From contig MZZL01000399.1 of the NCBI GenBank assembly GCA_002749535.1, forward strand, positions 434,001 to 498,000: a stretch of DNA of 64,000 bases. Direction: 5' to 3'. This document shows, in pieces, positions 10,703-21,763 of the stretch. Both the position numbers and the translations under genes were made by a program. Every line of letters starts with the position of its first letter. The stretch's first letter is position 1. Source of the DNA: Apophysomyces variabilis (taxonomy: Eukaryota > Mucoromycota > Mucoromycetes > Mucorales > Mucoraceae). The notes under the pieces were generated by a model, which was not told the origin of the DNA, made no database searches, and saw only the letters and a list, made by a program, of their open reading frames with translations.

Positions 10703-11557
10703 CTAGGGACTCTCCAGATGGGTGGATGCGGTGGAAAGGACTTGAGGTTCGATGGTGGATACGCCCAAGCTGGCGAGTTGTTCCCGGATACGTCGATGGG
10801 CTGATGCGATATTGGATTCCAATAGATGTAGACGGGTGGAATAAGGGGGGATTTGTAGCAACCGATTGACCATGTCCTGCAAGGATGGGTTGTTGTTATT
10901 GTTGTGAGATGACGACGACGATGATGATGAGGAGGAAGAATAACGAGGAGGATCCATAGAAGAGGACAAAGAAGAGGACAAAGAAGAGGAAGAAGAAGAG
11001 GAAGAAGAAGTACTATTATTAGCACCACTAGCATTCACCGACGACGAAAGAGACAAGGCCGAGGAATCCAGGACTAATAAAGAAAGAAAAAAGTAAGCAA
11101 CTCGTTGAGATCTCAATGTTGTCTCATCTCTGTATTCTATCCAAGGAATCCCAACCCCAATGCAAGAAAAAATTTTTTTTTCTTTTTCATGCATATCCTT
11201 ATTATCTTTACCTTGCAAAAGAAAAGAGGGCATGGCGACGATATCCGAACCCAAAGCCGATCGAGCGGATAGAAATTGATCCAATAAATGAACTGTTCTT
11301 TCGAGATGACCGAGGAGATCTTCTTTTTCATTCAATCTGGACTGAACCCGTCGGTCCAATTCACTGTCCTGTAGTCGGGATGAAGACAATAATAAGTTGG
11401 CCATAGCGGCCTGTCTTCGTGCTGGTGGAGGTGGAGGTGGAGGTGGTGTAGGTAACGATGTAATGGCATGGCGACGAGAAGAGGGTAAACGACGAGCTCG
11501 TTTATGATGACGTTTTTCTGTCTCGGGTTGAAGACATCGCCAAAGTGGAATTCCCAT
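10703..11557 (-). CDS. Unrecognised low-complexity protein with helical segments
   Basis: Exons 11557-11212 and 11073-10703 give 238 residues starting MGIPLWRC. I do not recognise the family. A basic N-terminus (RHHKRARRLPSSRR) and a proline run come first. A charged helical stretch (DSELDRRVQSRLNEKEDLL, then HLERTVHLLDQFL) may form a coiled coil. Serine and asparagine runs lead to a second helical segment near the C-terminus (MVNRLLQIP, RLHLLESNI, RRIREQLASLG). The intron is 138 nt, a multiple of three with no in-frame stop, so retention would insert 46 residues. The removed stretch is AT-rich with a poly-U-like tract, which supports a real intron. MG at the N-terminus could allow myristoylation, but position 6 is Trp, so this is weak. 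Confidence 0.6.
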   Translation of the reverse strand: MGIPLWRCLQPETEKRHHKRARRLPSSRRHAITSLPTPPPPPPPPARRQAAMANLLLSSSRLQDSELDRRVQSRLNEKEDLLGHLERTVHLLDQFLSARSALGSDIVAMPSFLLQGKDNKDMHEKEKKIFSCIGVGIPWIEYRDETTLRSQRVAYFFLSLLVLDSSALSLSSSVNASGANNSTSSSSSSSSSLSSSLSSSMDPPRYSSSSSSSSSSSHNNNNNPSLQDMVNRLLQIPPYSTRLHLLESNIASAHRRIREQLASLGVSTIEPQVLSTASTHLESP

Positions 11558-12151
11558 CACACAAAGATTATTAAACGAAAAAAAAGAGATAATATAGAAA
11601 CTGTATTGGGAATAAAGGAACAAGTGAAATGAACGGAAAAGGGCACAGAAAGAAGAGAAATAATAAAAAAAGCCCGTGAGCGCTGTCTCAAAAAACATTT
11701 TTTTCTTTTTTCTCTTTGAGCCCGGTCGCTAAATAATTTAACCGAGAGAAAAGCCTCCTCCAAGGCTTATGTTGGGGCTGGGGGGTTATGCACACGCACT
11801 CGTACACGAAACATGCCAATTCAAGTTGAAGGTTCAGCTTTCAACTACTGGAACTTTGTCGAAAGCAAGAGATGGACAAGGTAGACAGTTTCTCATCTCA
11901 CAAATACACAAATAACAGAAAAAAGATAGCAAAGAAAGAAAAGAAAAAAAAAGAGAGAGAGAGAGAGAGGTGTCAAGCTCCGCTACACGCGATTCATGGA
12001 ACAAATGACGAAGCCTTCCATTGTCGGCATGAAGTTTAAGTTTTCCCGCTTTCCACATAAATTACTAATCAATGCAACGTCTATATAAACTGGTATCTGT
12101 GCGTCTCTCTCTCACTCACATACATATTCACTTCTTCTTTTTTCTTGTACA
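11558..12151. other. Divergent intergenic promoter region
   Basis: Separates two divergent genes. It contains a (GA)n run at 11952-11969 and the TATA box of the first glutathione transferase. Nothing else is clear. Confidence 0.6.
12082..12089 (+). promoter_or_regulatory. TATA box of first glutathione transferase
   Basis: TATATAAA lies 70 nt before the ATG, followed by a CT-rich leader. This is a good canonical TATA position for a fungal promoter with a short 5' UTR. Confidence 0.6.
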
Positions 12152-13158
12152 ATGTCTACCGAAAAGCTTACTTTCTACACTTCCATCGTTTGTCCTTATG
12201 CTCAACGTGTTGCCATCACTTTGAAGGAAGTCGGGGCCGAGTTTGAACACGTCGAAATTGATTTGACAAACAAACCCGAATGGTAAATTCTACACAGAGA
12301 GAGAGAGAGAGAGAGAGAAATGGCTCGTTCTGTTCCCTATCTAAACTTTGTCGATAATGTTGTTTAGGTATAAGGATGTCAATCCAGATCTCAAGGTCCC
12401 AGCCTTGAAGGTTGGCGACACTGCCTTGGCTGAATCTTTGGTCTTGGTCGAATTCCTCAACGATCTTCATCCCGAAAAAGGGTAAGAAAAGAGTTACTGC
12501 ATTTGAACCCGGAAATTTAAAAACTTTCAACAACAGTCTCCTTCCCAAAGACCCTTTGAAACGCGCTCAGATTCGATTTGTCATCGAGCACTACGCTTCC
12601 AAAATTGCACCCCTTTGGTACAAGGTAAAAAAAGAAAAAAGAAAACATCTGGATGAAGGGGAAAAAAAGGGAAACTTTGTTTTTGATACTCATTTTCTTT
12701 CTGTCTCTCTCTCTTAATTAGCATATTAAACAACTGAATACATCGGAAGGACGTCAAGCCTATGTGGATGAATTGAATGTTGGACTGCGTCGGGTAAGAT
12801 AAACAAAAGTGTAGCACTTAGTTTTTGGCCACAGTGGGACTCATTTTCTTCCTTTTCCCCTCCTCCATTTCAGTTGAATGAGTTGCTTTTACAACAAGCA
12901 TCATCAGGTCCTTATTTCCTCGGCAACGAATACTCCATTGCCGATATTGCCATTGGTCCTTTTGTGCAACGAATCCAATTATTCAACCGTCTCTATCTGA
13001 AAGACTTTCAACTCGAGATCCTTAAAGAATTGCCTCGTCTGGCTGAATTCTTCCAAGGCATAACCGAACGCCCTTCGGCTAAGGAAACTCTCGTCAGCGA
13101 TGAACGGTTTGTCAAGTCGTTAGCTCGTTTCGGTATCCCCTCCCCAGATCAATACTAA
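12152..13158 (+). CDS. Omega-like glutathione S-transferase, copy 1
   Basis: Cytosolic detoxification enzyme that conjugates or reduces substrates with glutathione. Exons 12152-12282, 12368-12481, 12537-12624, 12722-12793 and 12874-13158 give 229 residues. The thioredoxin-like N-domain has TSIVCPYAQR near residues 11-20, with the active-site Cys of the omega/GTT type. The substrate loop VPALKV and the ES pair (LAESLVLVEFLND) bind glutathione. The helical C-domain includes PYFLGNEYSIADI, with the conserved N-capping region and Asp. Length is normal for the family. A (GA)n run lies in intron 1 and AATAAA-like signals follow the stop. A close paralogue lies 1.1 kb downstream on the same strand, with four introns at identical positions and phases. 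Confidence 0.93.
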
Positions 13159-13560
13159 AAACAAAGTGTAAATGAAATAAAATAAATGATATCCTATGTT
13201 ATGTTCTATGTAAACATGTCTCCACCTCCATCTTCAATAGATGAATGGCATTAGTAAGCCGAAGTGGCTCGTAGACTGAAAGAACACCGTAAACAAGGGC
13301 CGAATAACAGAGGATCCACGAATCTTTCGACCAGTTTCAATTGGGTAGTTTTGTCTTCTTCTTTTACCCAGGTAAACACCATCGCAGAACAAAGGCGATT
13401 TATGGATAAAGCACCGGTGTACAGCCTTTGCCGGAAGGTTAAAATCGCAGCACCAGATGGGCAAATTCGTATGTCGCATTGACCCCCCCCACAAGGTTTG
13501 TGAAATTGAATAATATGCCGACATATTGACAAATCAAAGATGTGGCATGTCTTTGGGTTC

Positions 13561-13568
13561 TATAAAAG
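13561..13568 (+). promoter_or_regulatory. Orphan TATA-like promoter
   Basis: TATAAAAG is followed by a CT-rich leader and an ATG at 13648, the same order and spacing (87 nt) as in the GST genes, but that ATG opens only 21 codons. It may be a decayed gene start or a leaderless transcript. Confidence 0.3.
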
Positions 13569-14100
13569 CACCCTTTACTTTTTTCTTGTTGTCTTTTGAG
13601 AGATTTTTCTCTTTCGTTTTTTCTCAACTTTCACACCTGAATTGTAGATGAAAAGATGCTTCTTATGGCAGAGCTCTCGAAAATCATCACCGATGCAAAC
13701 ACGTAAATACTAGACGATTACAGTTTATTGGCGAGTCTTGGACTCACTGTTTCCGATTGACAAGCCCAACTGATGCTAAATCCAAAAAAAAAAAGCCCTG
13801 GTGGATCTTTTCTATATCTGCATCCAGGTGGACGTGTTCGGACGCGCGCACACCAAAATGGTTACTTATTCCAATTGAAGGCAATCGCTCTCTAGACAAC
13901 ACGTGTTCTCCTCATGGTGGACATCCAATGGATAAAGATTGTAAAAGTATATCAGGCAAAACTCGGTGTATCCTCGAGTTCGATTGATATTAAAAAAAAA
14001 AAAGGGAAAGGCGATAACGCGATAAGCATGAAGGTGCGTGTATATGTGATCCGCCCTTTTCTGAGACTGATCACCGGAACGGAAGTCCCAACTTTAGCTC

Positions 14101-14124
14101 GTGTGTGTGTGTGTGTGTGTGTGT
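14101..14124. repeat. (GT)12 microsatellite
   Basis: Uninterrupted GT dinucleotide run, 24 nt, in the spacer upstream of the second GST. Confidence 0.95.
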
Positions 14125-14177
14125 GACTCAGAAATATGACAAATCTGTCTGACAAATCCGACCGAAACAAGCTTTAC

Positions 14178-14184
14178 TTATAAG
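14178..14184 (+). promoter_or_regulatory. TATA-like box of second glutathione transferase
   Basis: TTATAAG about 83 nt before the ATG at 14267, a position similar to that in copy 1. Confidence 0.4.
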
Positions 14185-14266
14185 AGCCCTACTGTTTTTT
14201 AAGGTTTCGGAACGAGCGTATTTCGAACTCATAATTTCAATTTGTTTTCTTTTTTTTTTCATTATC

Positions 14267-15323
14267 ATGTCTGCAGGTGAGATAAAGAAATTCCCGTTTC
14301 TTAGGGCTTACAGAGAGAGAACGCTAAAAGAAAGAAAAATGATCATGTTTAGTAAAACAACTTACTTTCTATACGGCTCAAATCTGCCCTTTTGCCCATC
14401 GAATCGCCATTTCCTTAAAGGAAGTAGACGCCAAGTATAACAAAGTGGAAATTGATCTGAATAACAAACCCGAATGGTAAACCAAATCCTTTTGGCTTTT
14501 ATCTGTACTTTCTTGAAGTACTCAAATGGTCCCCTTTCCCCCCCTTCGATAACTAGGTATAAGAGCGTCAACCCTGATCAGAAAGTACCAACCATTCAAG
14601 TGGATGACTACAACTTGGCCGAGTCCATGGTCATTGTCGAATTCCTCAATGATCTCTTCCCGGAAAAAAAGTAAGAAAAAAGGCAGGTTCCGCTACCGAA
14701 GTTCAATGAATTAAACCCCAATATTTTCTACTAGTTTACTTCCAAAGGATCCTTTGAAACGCGCTCAAATTCGATTTGCCATCGAATTCTTCAGTTCCAA
14801 GGTTGCACCCGTATGGTTCAAGGTAATATAAAAGAAAAAAAGAAAAAAAAATTAGTCGCCGACTTAAAAAATGTGTTCTACTTAAATTTAGTATGTCAAA
14901 CAAGCTGAAGATCCTCAAGCTCGTCAAGTTTATATTGATGATATGAATACGGGACTTCGCCGAGTAAGTTTTCTTTTTCGTGTGATACGCAAGACAAAAG
15001 GGAAAAAAATAACCGCCCTTTTTTTTTTTTTTTTTTTTTACCTGCAGCTTAATGACTTGTTACTGGAGCAAGCGCCAACCGGCCCCTACTTCCTTGGCGA
15101 TCGGTATTCGATGGCTGATATTGCCATGGCACCCTTTATTTTACGATCTCAGTTATATAATCGACTTTATATGAATAATCTTCAATTCGAGGCAGTACAA
15201 CAACTTCCTCGATTGGCCGAATTCTTAAAGGGAATTACGGAGCGACCTTCGGCTCAGGCCACCATGATTTCGGATGAAAATTTTATCAAAGCTTTAGGCC
15301 ATTTTGGTGTAAAGAATCCCTAA
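14267..15323 (+). CDS. Omega-like glutathione S-transferase, copy 2
   Basis: Paralogue of the gene at 12152. Exons are 14267-14276, 14353-14476, 14557-14670, 14735-14822, 14892-14963 and 15048-15323, giving 227 residues. The start was decided by splicing. An exon of only 10 nt (ATGTCTGCAG) joined across a 76-nt intron gives MSAVKQLTFYTAQICPFAHR, which aligns with MSTEKLTFYTSIVCPYAQR of copy 1. A start at 14347 would put the active-site region out of frame. The glutathione-contact ES pair (NLAESMVIVEFLND) and C-domain YFLGDRYSMADI are kept. The last four introns match copy 1 exactly; the first has no counterpart there. The last intron has a T-run of about 20 before the acceptor. Probably functional; a different substrate range is inference. 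Confidence 0.9.
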
Positions 15324-17231
15324 AGAGAACATACGAATTTTTTTTTTATTTTTTGCTCTTCAGGAGCTACGTACATGCAGAAATAAAAAAGAATAACCTT
15401 GTTTCTTTTATATTCCATCCTTTAGATTAGTCTGTTTTGTTTGGTCTGCGTTTGTGTTGTTTTGGTGATATAACTATTTTTCGACAGATAGGAGGGAGAG
15501 AAAGGGAAAAGAGAGCCATTGAAAACATGCAATGTGAGGAACTTTTCAAGGAGTTGATCCAAAAGAGTTGACAAGAAAAGACAGACGGGGACAGTGTGTA
15601 TGTATCCATGGCACTGGCCAATACCCCAATGGAATTTTTCCCGAGAGACGAAAGGTTTTCTTTTTCCCCCCTTTGCTTTTCATCGTCCCATGTAAACATT
15701 GTAATCCAAAGGGGAACAAAAGAGGGGAAGCTTTTTCTTTTCCTTTAGTGGTGAAGCTTTTGGGGGGAGGGAGGGAGGGTTGAGAGAGCAACTAAAAGGG
15801 TATGATCATAGGTCAGGGGTGGGGTTTGGGGGAGAGAGAGAGATGAGAGAGATAGAAAGAAAGAGAGAAATTTGGCTTATAGGGTAAGTGAGTGTGTGTG
15901 TGTGTGTTGATTTACTCATATCCAATCCATCATTTTTCGTAGCATGCATGACATGACAACTTGGACTTCTTTCTTAGGCTTACTCACACACGCACACACG
16001 CACACACATATACACACACTCTCTCTTTCTTTTCCTTTCTCTCTCGGTCACTCATATACACAGCTTTTGTCTTTCTAGTCGGGATAAAATGATGATTGAT
16101 TTTTATTTTTATTTTTTGGTCCACCAACTAATCCTCTCTAGGCCATTTTTGAAACTGTGCTGCATTCCTCTGCCATCACATGGTCCGAGAAATGGAATTT
16201 TTTATGTTTTCTTATTTGATGGTATGGCAGATAAACAAAGGTGTCGGTGATAGGTAAACACAGGGAGCCAATCACGCCGAATCAATAAAGTACCGTTCAG
16301 GTGATGCAAAGAAAAAGGGGGTGCTGCAGTATGATTTTCGCGCTGTCTTGCATTTTGCCTTTGCTCAATCTAAGCTTTCTTTTTTTTTCTCGAACAAAAT
16401 GAAATAGGATGTGAAGGCGTTTGATAACTCTCATCATCATTACATATAGGCTTCGGTCGATCGTCTTACTTAACTTCTCTCGGTTGATTTATGTTCTCGG
16501 TTCGTTTGTTTTATACATATTCTTTTCGGGAGATCAAAGATTAAAGAAATCGAACAGTAATCAATAAAAAAACAAAGGAACAAGAGGAGGAGTAGGATGA
16601 ACAAAGGACTTACATTCCAATACTGATTGATTTCCTCGGTCAATCATGCTTTTCTCGAGAATCAGAAAAAAGAGAATGAGTCAATAGGACAGGTTACATT
16701 GCCCCATCAATGAGTAACAATGATGCCATGCAATAAACAGCAGGCGGGATAGGGCAGATACAAGGCGAAAGGATGTCTAAAAAGATCGACATGAAAGATG
16801 CGTCACATTCTCCAAAAGAGCATAAATTAACATTTCTCGGTCGCCCTCATCTTTCTTTTTTTTTTTCCCTTTACGATCGTGACCTAAACAAAACCCCTAT
16901 TCCCAAACGCCCCCTGTGATTATTATACGCTCTCTCTCTCTCTCTCTCTCTGTCTGTCTACATCTTCTTCTTTTTCTCTTCTTTATATTTCATTGACTTC
17001 AAACGAAAAGGAACAAGATATATCTTTCGAATCTCCCGCTTTCTTTTTTAATTACTTTGTCTTTTTTTTCTTTCTGTACTTCTTCACGCGCGCGCATCTT
17101 TTATATCTCTTTCTCTTTCTTTCTTTTTTACCTTAATCGAACAAAGAAGCGCCTATTTCTTTCTTTCTTCTTTGTCACGGTACTTCTTCCGCTTTAATTG
17201 TTGTAATTTGTTTTCAATCGTGTTTTTCATC
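15324..17231. other. Long non-coding region with simple repeats
   Basis: About 1.9 kb with no supportable gene. It holds (GT)n at 15892-15907, (CA)n-rich DNA at 15984-16020, and (TC)n at 16929-16950. The two opposite dinucleotide runs, about 80 nt apart, could pair as single strands. The last 400 nt is pyrimidine-rich, as expected for the promoter and leader of the APSES gene. Regulators of development often have long upstream regions (general knowledge). Confidence 0.5.
15889..16020. repeat. Opposed GT and CA microsatellites
   Basis: A GTGAGTGTGTGTG-type run (15889-15908) and a CACACACGCACACACG-type run (15984-16020) lie close together in opposite sense. They can form an imperfect foldback. 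Confidence 0.7.
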
Positions 17232-18777
17232 ATGGACAACGCCAATACCGAAAATGATTGCCCGAGGTTCCGTCCATTTGCAACCTCCCACCGACTTGTG
17301 AAAGTCAAGAAAGCAAAGTACTCCACCTCATTGGATTCACGCGGTTACATTCCTGGTAATAAAACAAACTAAATCTTTTACTTTATTTGCTTTTTTTCTT
17401 TTCGGCAATTCCTAAATTCGCTTTTTGTCTAGTATATGAGTACGCGATCAATGGTCAACCTATCATGTGGGACAGAGAATCAGGTAAAGTCATCCATCAT
17501 GAAAGAAGAATCAAAACCGAAAAAAAGAAAATGACCGAGTTTGAGAAACTCGAGATAAACTCATCCAAAGAGAGAAAGAGTGAAAACTAAAAATTAACTT
17601 TTTTTTTCTTTGTTGTTGAACAGGTTACGTGCATTTCACTGGCATTTGGAAATCATTGGGCAATTCCAAAGCCGATATTGTTAAAATGGTGGATTCCAAT
17701 CCGGAACTCAAGGTGAAAAAAATCCGTGGCGGGTTTCTCAAGATCCAGGGTACATGGATTCCCTATGACTATGCTTATACGCTTTGCAAACGTACTGCTT
17801 GGAATGTTCGTCGGGATCTTGTGGCGATGTTCGGACCCCGTTTTGTGAACGAGGCACTCGACCCGTCGCATCCCGAGTATGGCTGTCTTTTGTTGGATCC
17901 CAAGAGCGCTCCGTACCACAAGGGCGCCGCAGTGCAGCGCCGCAGTGCAAGCTTTTCAACCATGCGTGGCCAGCCTTACAAACGTGACTACATGCGTCGT
18001 CGGGAAAAGAAATCGAACAAGATCGCCAAACGGATGTCGGTCTCGCGTTTATTAAACGAATCGGGTCAGGAGGATGAAAAAGAATCTGCGTCCCCATCAG
18101 GATCGACCGAATCACCAGAAACCACTCCCTCACCTACCTTCCGTGTCATACCCACTTTCTCCGATAAGTGGCAACACCATCATCAACAACAACAACAACA
18201 ACAACAACAGGCGCCACCTCCTCCAACACCACCAATAACAACAAGTACAACAACAGCAACAGCAACCACCAGCATCCCTACTAATGCTTCAGCTATCATG
18301 CCTCCTTCTTCTTCTTCACAACGTCAACAACAACAACAAGCACATTCAGGTCCCCTTTTGCCACCGATCTACACTACATCATCGCCTTCCATGAAGAATA
18401 ACAACAACAACAGCAGCAGCAGCAATCATCCTTCTCCTAATAGTAATAATAATAGTAATAACAACACGACAACCAGCGCAACCGCTAGTAGTACTAGTGG
18501 TACTACGGTAACTAGTACGACGATGAATACATCACTATTGCCTCCTCCTTCGTGTCTGAAAACCCCTTCCCGTGAACCCCGTGTCACGCCTGTTAGTAAC
18601 TGGACCGACTCGGCAGCCATATCTCAAGATATCATCGAGACAATTAATGCCACCATCCTGCTCCAATGTTTATCGATGGATGATGGTGCCCGTCCTTTCC
18701 GTCCTGTCCGTCCCGAGTTAGTGCCAAGTAAAGTCATCGTAGGCAATCAAGAGTTCCGTATCTGCTGGGACAACTAA
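17232..18777 (+). CDS. APSES-domain transcription factor, XBP1-like
   Basis: Fungal DNA-binding regulator. Exons 17232-17355, 17433-17483 and 17624-18777 give 442 residues. The APSES/KilA-N domain spans about residues 40-145: YEYAINGQPIMWDRESGYVH, then FTGIWKSLGNSKADIVKMVD, KKIRGGFLKIQGTWIPYDYA and RTAWNVRRDLVAMFGPRF. The HFTGIWKxLGNSKADIVK form is that of the XBP1 type rather than StuA or Mbp1. No ankyrin repeats are present, which excludes Mbp1/Swi6. The C-terminal half is low complexity with Gln, Asn, Ser and Thr runs, then a conserved-looking end (DDGARPFRPVRPELVPSKV). A role in stress repression or development is known for relatives only. Introns are phase 1 and split the domain. Confidence 0.9.
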
Positions 18778-19904
18778 AATCACTAAAACCTCATTTACCA
18801 CCATATCACAACAACAAAAATGATCCTCATCATCCTTTTTTTTTTTTCCCACTTTGCCTCCTGCCCTCTTCTTTCCCTCTCACTCTCATTCTCTCTGTCT
18901 CTCTCCTCCCCCAAAAAAAGGGAAGCAGTTTAAACTCTTGCCCTCCTCCTCCCCCGAAAACTATTGCTTTTTTTTTTTTTTCACTTTTCACTTTCTCGTT
19001 TTCCTTTTTATTTCTTGTCTCTCTGTACATATCGTCTTTTTCTTATTATTTTCTCTTTGTGATCTCCTTCCTTCTTTCTTTTTTCTCTTTTCTTTGTCTT
19101 AAAAAATTATAACAATCAAAATGTTTTCTTATGGTCTGAATAAAAAGAAAAAAAAAGATAAACCATATTTATTAATTATTAACTTTCTTTTCCTCTCCCG
19201 AGAATCGGATGCATAAGGGTGGTTAGCATTTATGCATCTCGAACCAACTTTTTTCTTCTGCATATATATATACATATATATAAGTTGTTGATGCAACCGG
19301 GGAAGGAAAGGAAAAGAAGGGGTGAAAGAAGAGGGAAGTGATCCGTATTGGCGTTATTGATTAAAAGAAAAAAAAAAGGAAAAAATAAAGAAAAAAAGGA
19401 CGTGACTTTAGTCAAGATCATCGACGACAGGGAAGCGTCTCTTTCTCTCTCTCTCTCTTACTATTTGATTGGGTATATCAAGAATAGAACAAAGCTACAA
19501 GAAGAAAACCTTCTTTTTGTTTTGTCATTTCCATGCTATTTTTCCCTTTCCCTTTAGACCACTCGCAAGGGCTTTTTTTTTTGGTTCTTAGTACGGTAGA
19601 AAAGATGGGACCACGGAAAAGGAGAAAACGTGCAACTGCAATGTGACTGAATTGCCACCGTAAAGTAAGGGGCTTGTCCAAATGACAAGTTGGAAGATGT
19701 TGATCGATTAGAGATAGAACAGACCGAGAGTGAGCAACGGGGGAGGGGGGCTAAAGGGAAGGAGAGAAGAAGAGAGTTTTAGTGAGTGACAGATGGTAAC
19801 AGAAGAAAGAAAGAAGAGCAGATTGAACTTTAAAAAAAAGAAGGCCTAATGATTTCAATATGCATCATTGCTAAAAAGACGTATAGGCTAAAAAAGAGAG
19901 CTGT
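18778..19904. other. Convergent intergenic region
   Basis: Between converging APSES and CCDC174-like genes. Pyrimidine-rich 3' DNA, an AT-rich (TA)n patch near 19261-19282 and a short (TC)n run near 19441-19458. No gene supported. Confidence 0.6.
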
Positions 19905-21114
19905 TTATTCCAATTCTTTCCTTACGGATTGGAGAAATTGTGTCACGCTGTCATCCACACGCGCTAATCGCTGCCGTTTGGCCTGCATTTGGGCTCGTCG
20001 TGCATGGATCTTTTCCGCATTCTTGGCCAACATCGCCTTACGCTTTTCGGCCACACTTTGTGCATTCTTACGAGCTGCCTCGGTCTCGGCACGAAGTTGA
20101 TTCAGCCGCTCCAACTGTTCCTCACGCTCCTCTTCATCCTTGGCAAACGAATAAAATCCAACACCTTTCGTACGAATTTCCCGATCGGCTTCATAATGTC
20201 GAATATTGGCACGATCCGCCAATTCATCATCATAAAAAGGTTCGCGTGGTTGTCGGACAGGAGACGGTGATCGGGAAGGTGACCGTGATGGGGAACGCGA
20301 TGGTAATTCACTGCGTCGAACAATTCGGGTTCGTCCAAACTCATCCTCATATTCTACCCATGGATCCTCCTCTTCCTCCTCCTCCTTCTCAATCTTGTCC
20401 TCGTCATCCTGGCGACCTCTCTTTTGCCCTTTCTCTATCGCTTCTTTTTCTTCTTTTTCTCTCAATTCCCGCTATAGACGGAAAAAAAGAAATTTCATTA
20501 GAGTCATCTCTCTATCTTTACCTCGTCCACTCTTTTATGCTCTCTTACCTCTTCCCAGTATTTCCGGTCAAAATCAATAAGGATATCTTCATTGTCTTCT
20601 TCTGCTTCATCCTCGCTTCCCCTTCGTACTCGATTGCGCATGGCTTCATATATTTTAGCTTTCCTTTCCAACGCGGCTCGGCTCCGAGCAAGTGAATGCG
20701 TCTCCACCTCCTCTAGCTGCACTCGTTCGTCATTCTTTGCTCGTGCTTCTACACCTTTGTTTGGCCGTGCCCATACTGGTTTTTTCTAAGATAACAATAG
20801 GAAGTTCCATAAGATGCCCACAAGCAAACACCAAAAAAAGAAAAAGAAAACAAGCCAACAAAACGGCAATGAGGAATATCTTTGCTAACCTTGTTGCTAC
20901 TCCGTGCTGCGGCTGGTCCATGTTTTGTTCCTGATCGGATTCTTTCAAATCGCTCCGTATGTTGTGCAAGTTGGGCTTTTAGATCGACGACCTACATTAT
21001 GTTTTGGCCTTGATGAGATTGAGCATTTCTTTTCAATTTAATGCCATTGAATATTGGCAATGCTTGTTAATTTACCGATGAAGCACTGATCTCTATGGCT
21101 GGTTTAGGTGGCAT
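19905..21114 (-). CDS. CCDC174-family coiled-coil protein
   Basis: Exons 21114-21076, 20991-20890, 20785-20549 and 20471-19905 encode 314 residues, starting MPPKPAIEISASS. Features follow the CCDC174 family (DUF4078), nuclear proteins linked in animals to spliceosome or exon-junction partners: VVDLKAQLAQHTERF near residue 14, KKPVWARPNKGVEAR near 48, a KAKIYEAM helix, LIDFDRKYWEE, then DPWVEYEDEFGRTRIVRRSE and GVGFYSFAKDEEER. The C-terminal 80 residues are a charged helix with many Arg, Glu and Ala. SPSRSPSRSPSP repeats lie in the last exon. All joins have GT-AG ends and are phase 0. Length is shorter than the animal protein. Confidence 0.88.
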
Positions 21115-21511
21115 TCAGGAAAAAGGGAAAATGACACTGACAAGTTAGGAAAGAGGACAACCGCTCTTTTGGACATTTCTTAGTCCCACGTGACATTAAT
21201 GCGATTAGCTTTTTTTCGTTTACATTGGCTAAGAATAACCTAATCTGGCTGATGGGCTCGTAATAGAATAGATAGCAAATCACTGGCAGACTGCTGTTTT
21301 AATCACAAGTTTACCATAGAATGATCTTCTTTGAATAAAAAAGTTCATTTAATATTCTCAAGGTTTAAGGATAGAAATGAAGACTTAATTTGAACCGTCT
21401 GTTATTTGAACCGAGCAATACATCAGGCTAACCGTCAATGAGGGGGGGGGGGAGACCTTGGTCCTCTCTTCATCATCTCACGCACCCCATACCCTCTCTC
21501 CACCTTAGGCT
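21115..21511. other. Intergenic region with G-run
   Basis: Upstream of the CCDC174-like gene and downstream of the small secreted gene. Contains a run of ten G near 21443. No other feature seen. Confidence 0.6.
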
Positions 21512-21763
21512 TTAGCAGGTGGGACAGTCGTCGCATCTCTTGAAACTCGAACCAAGGTCTCTACATGCGTCAGCAAAGCCTGCAATCTCCTCATTGGTGA
21601 CACAGCAACCTGAGAATCCACACGAGTATGAATAGATATGTCCAGATAGTGAACATGCGCGCTGAGACACGTCTCTCCCTCCCGTACAAGCACATTTCGT
21701 AGCAGAGACGACCGAAATCAAGCCAAGCACAAGGAAAATGAAAGTGAAAAATTGGGTTTTCAT
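21512..21763 (-). CDS. Small secreted cysteine-rich protein
   Basis: Single-exon gene for 83 residues starting MKTQFFTFIFLVLGLISVVS, a clear signal peptide with likely cleavage after VSA. The mature part of about 61 residues has ten cysteines: C-x-C near the start, single Cys, a GCC pair, and C-x2-C-x2-C at the end (RCDDCPTC). Five disulfides are possible, giving a compact stable fold. I do not recognise a named family. Such proteins in fungi act as effectors, antimicrobials or wall proteins, but nothing here decides which. It lies at the edge of the gene-poor F-box region. Confidence 0.7.
   Translation of the reverse strand: MKTQFFTFIFLVLGLISVVSATKCACTGGRDVSQRACSLSGHIYSYSCGFSGCCVTNEEIAGFADACRDLGSSFKRCDDCPTC

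Larger units (their letters stand above)
13159..14266. other. Intergenic region between the two GST genes
   Basis: Holds AATAAA-type signals just after copy 1, an orphan TATA-like promoter (13561) and a GT microsatellite. The open frames at 13234-13627 (minus) and 13757-14126 (plus) show no similarity to GST and are not supported. Confidence 0.5.

Noticed and set aside
14338..14476. Apparent frameshift in GST copy 2 when started at ATG 14347
   Set aside because: A 10-nt first exon at 14267-14276 spliced to 14353 restores a perfect GST N-terminus, so the gene is intact.
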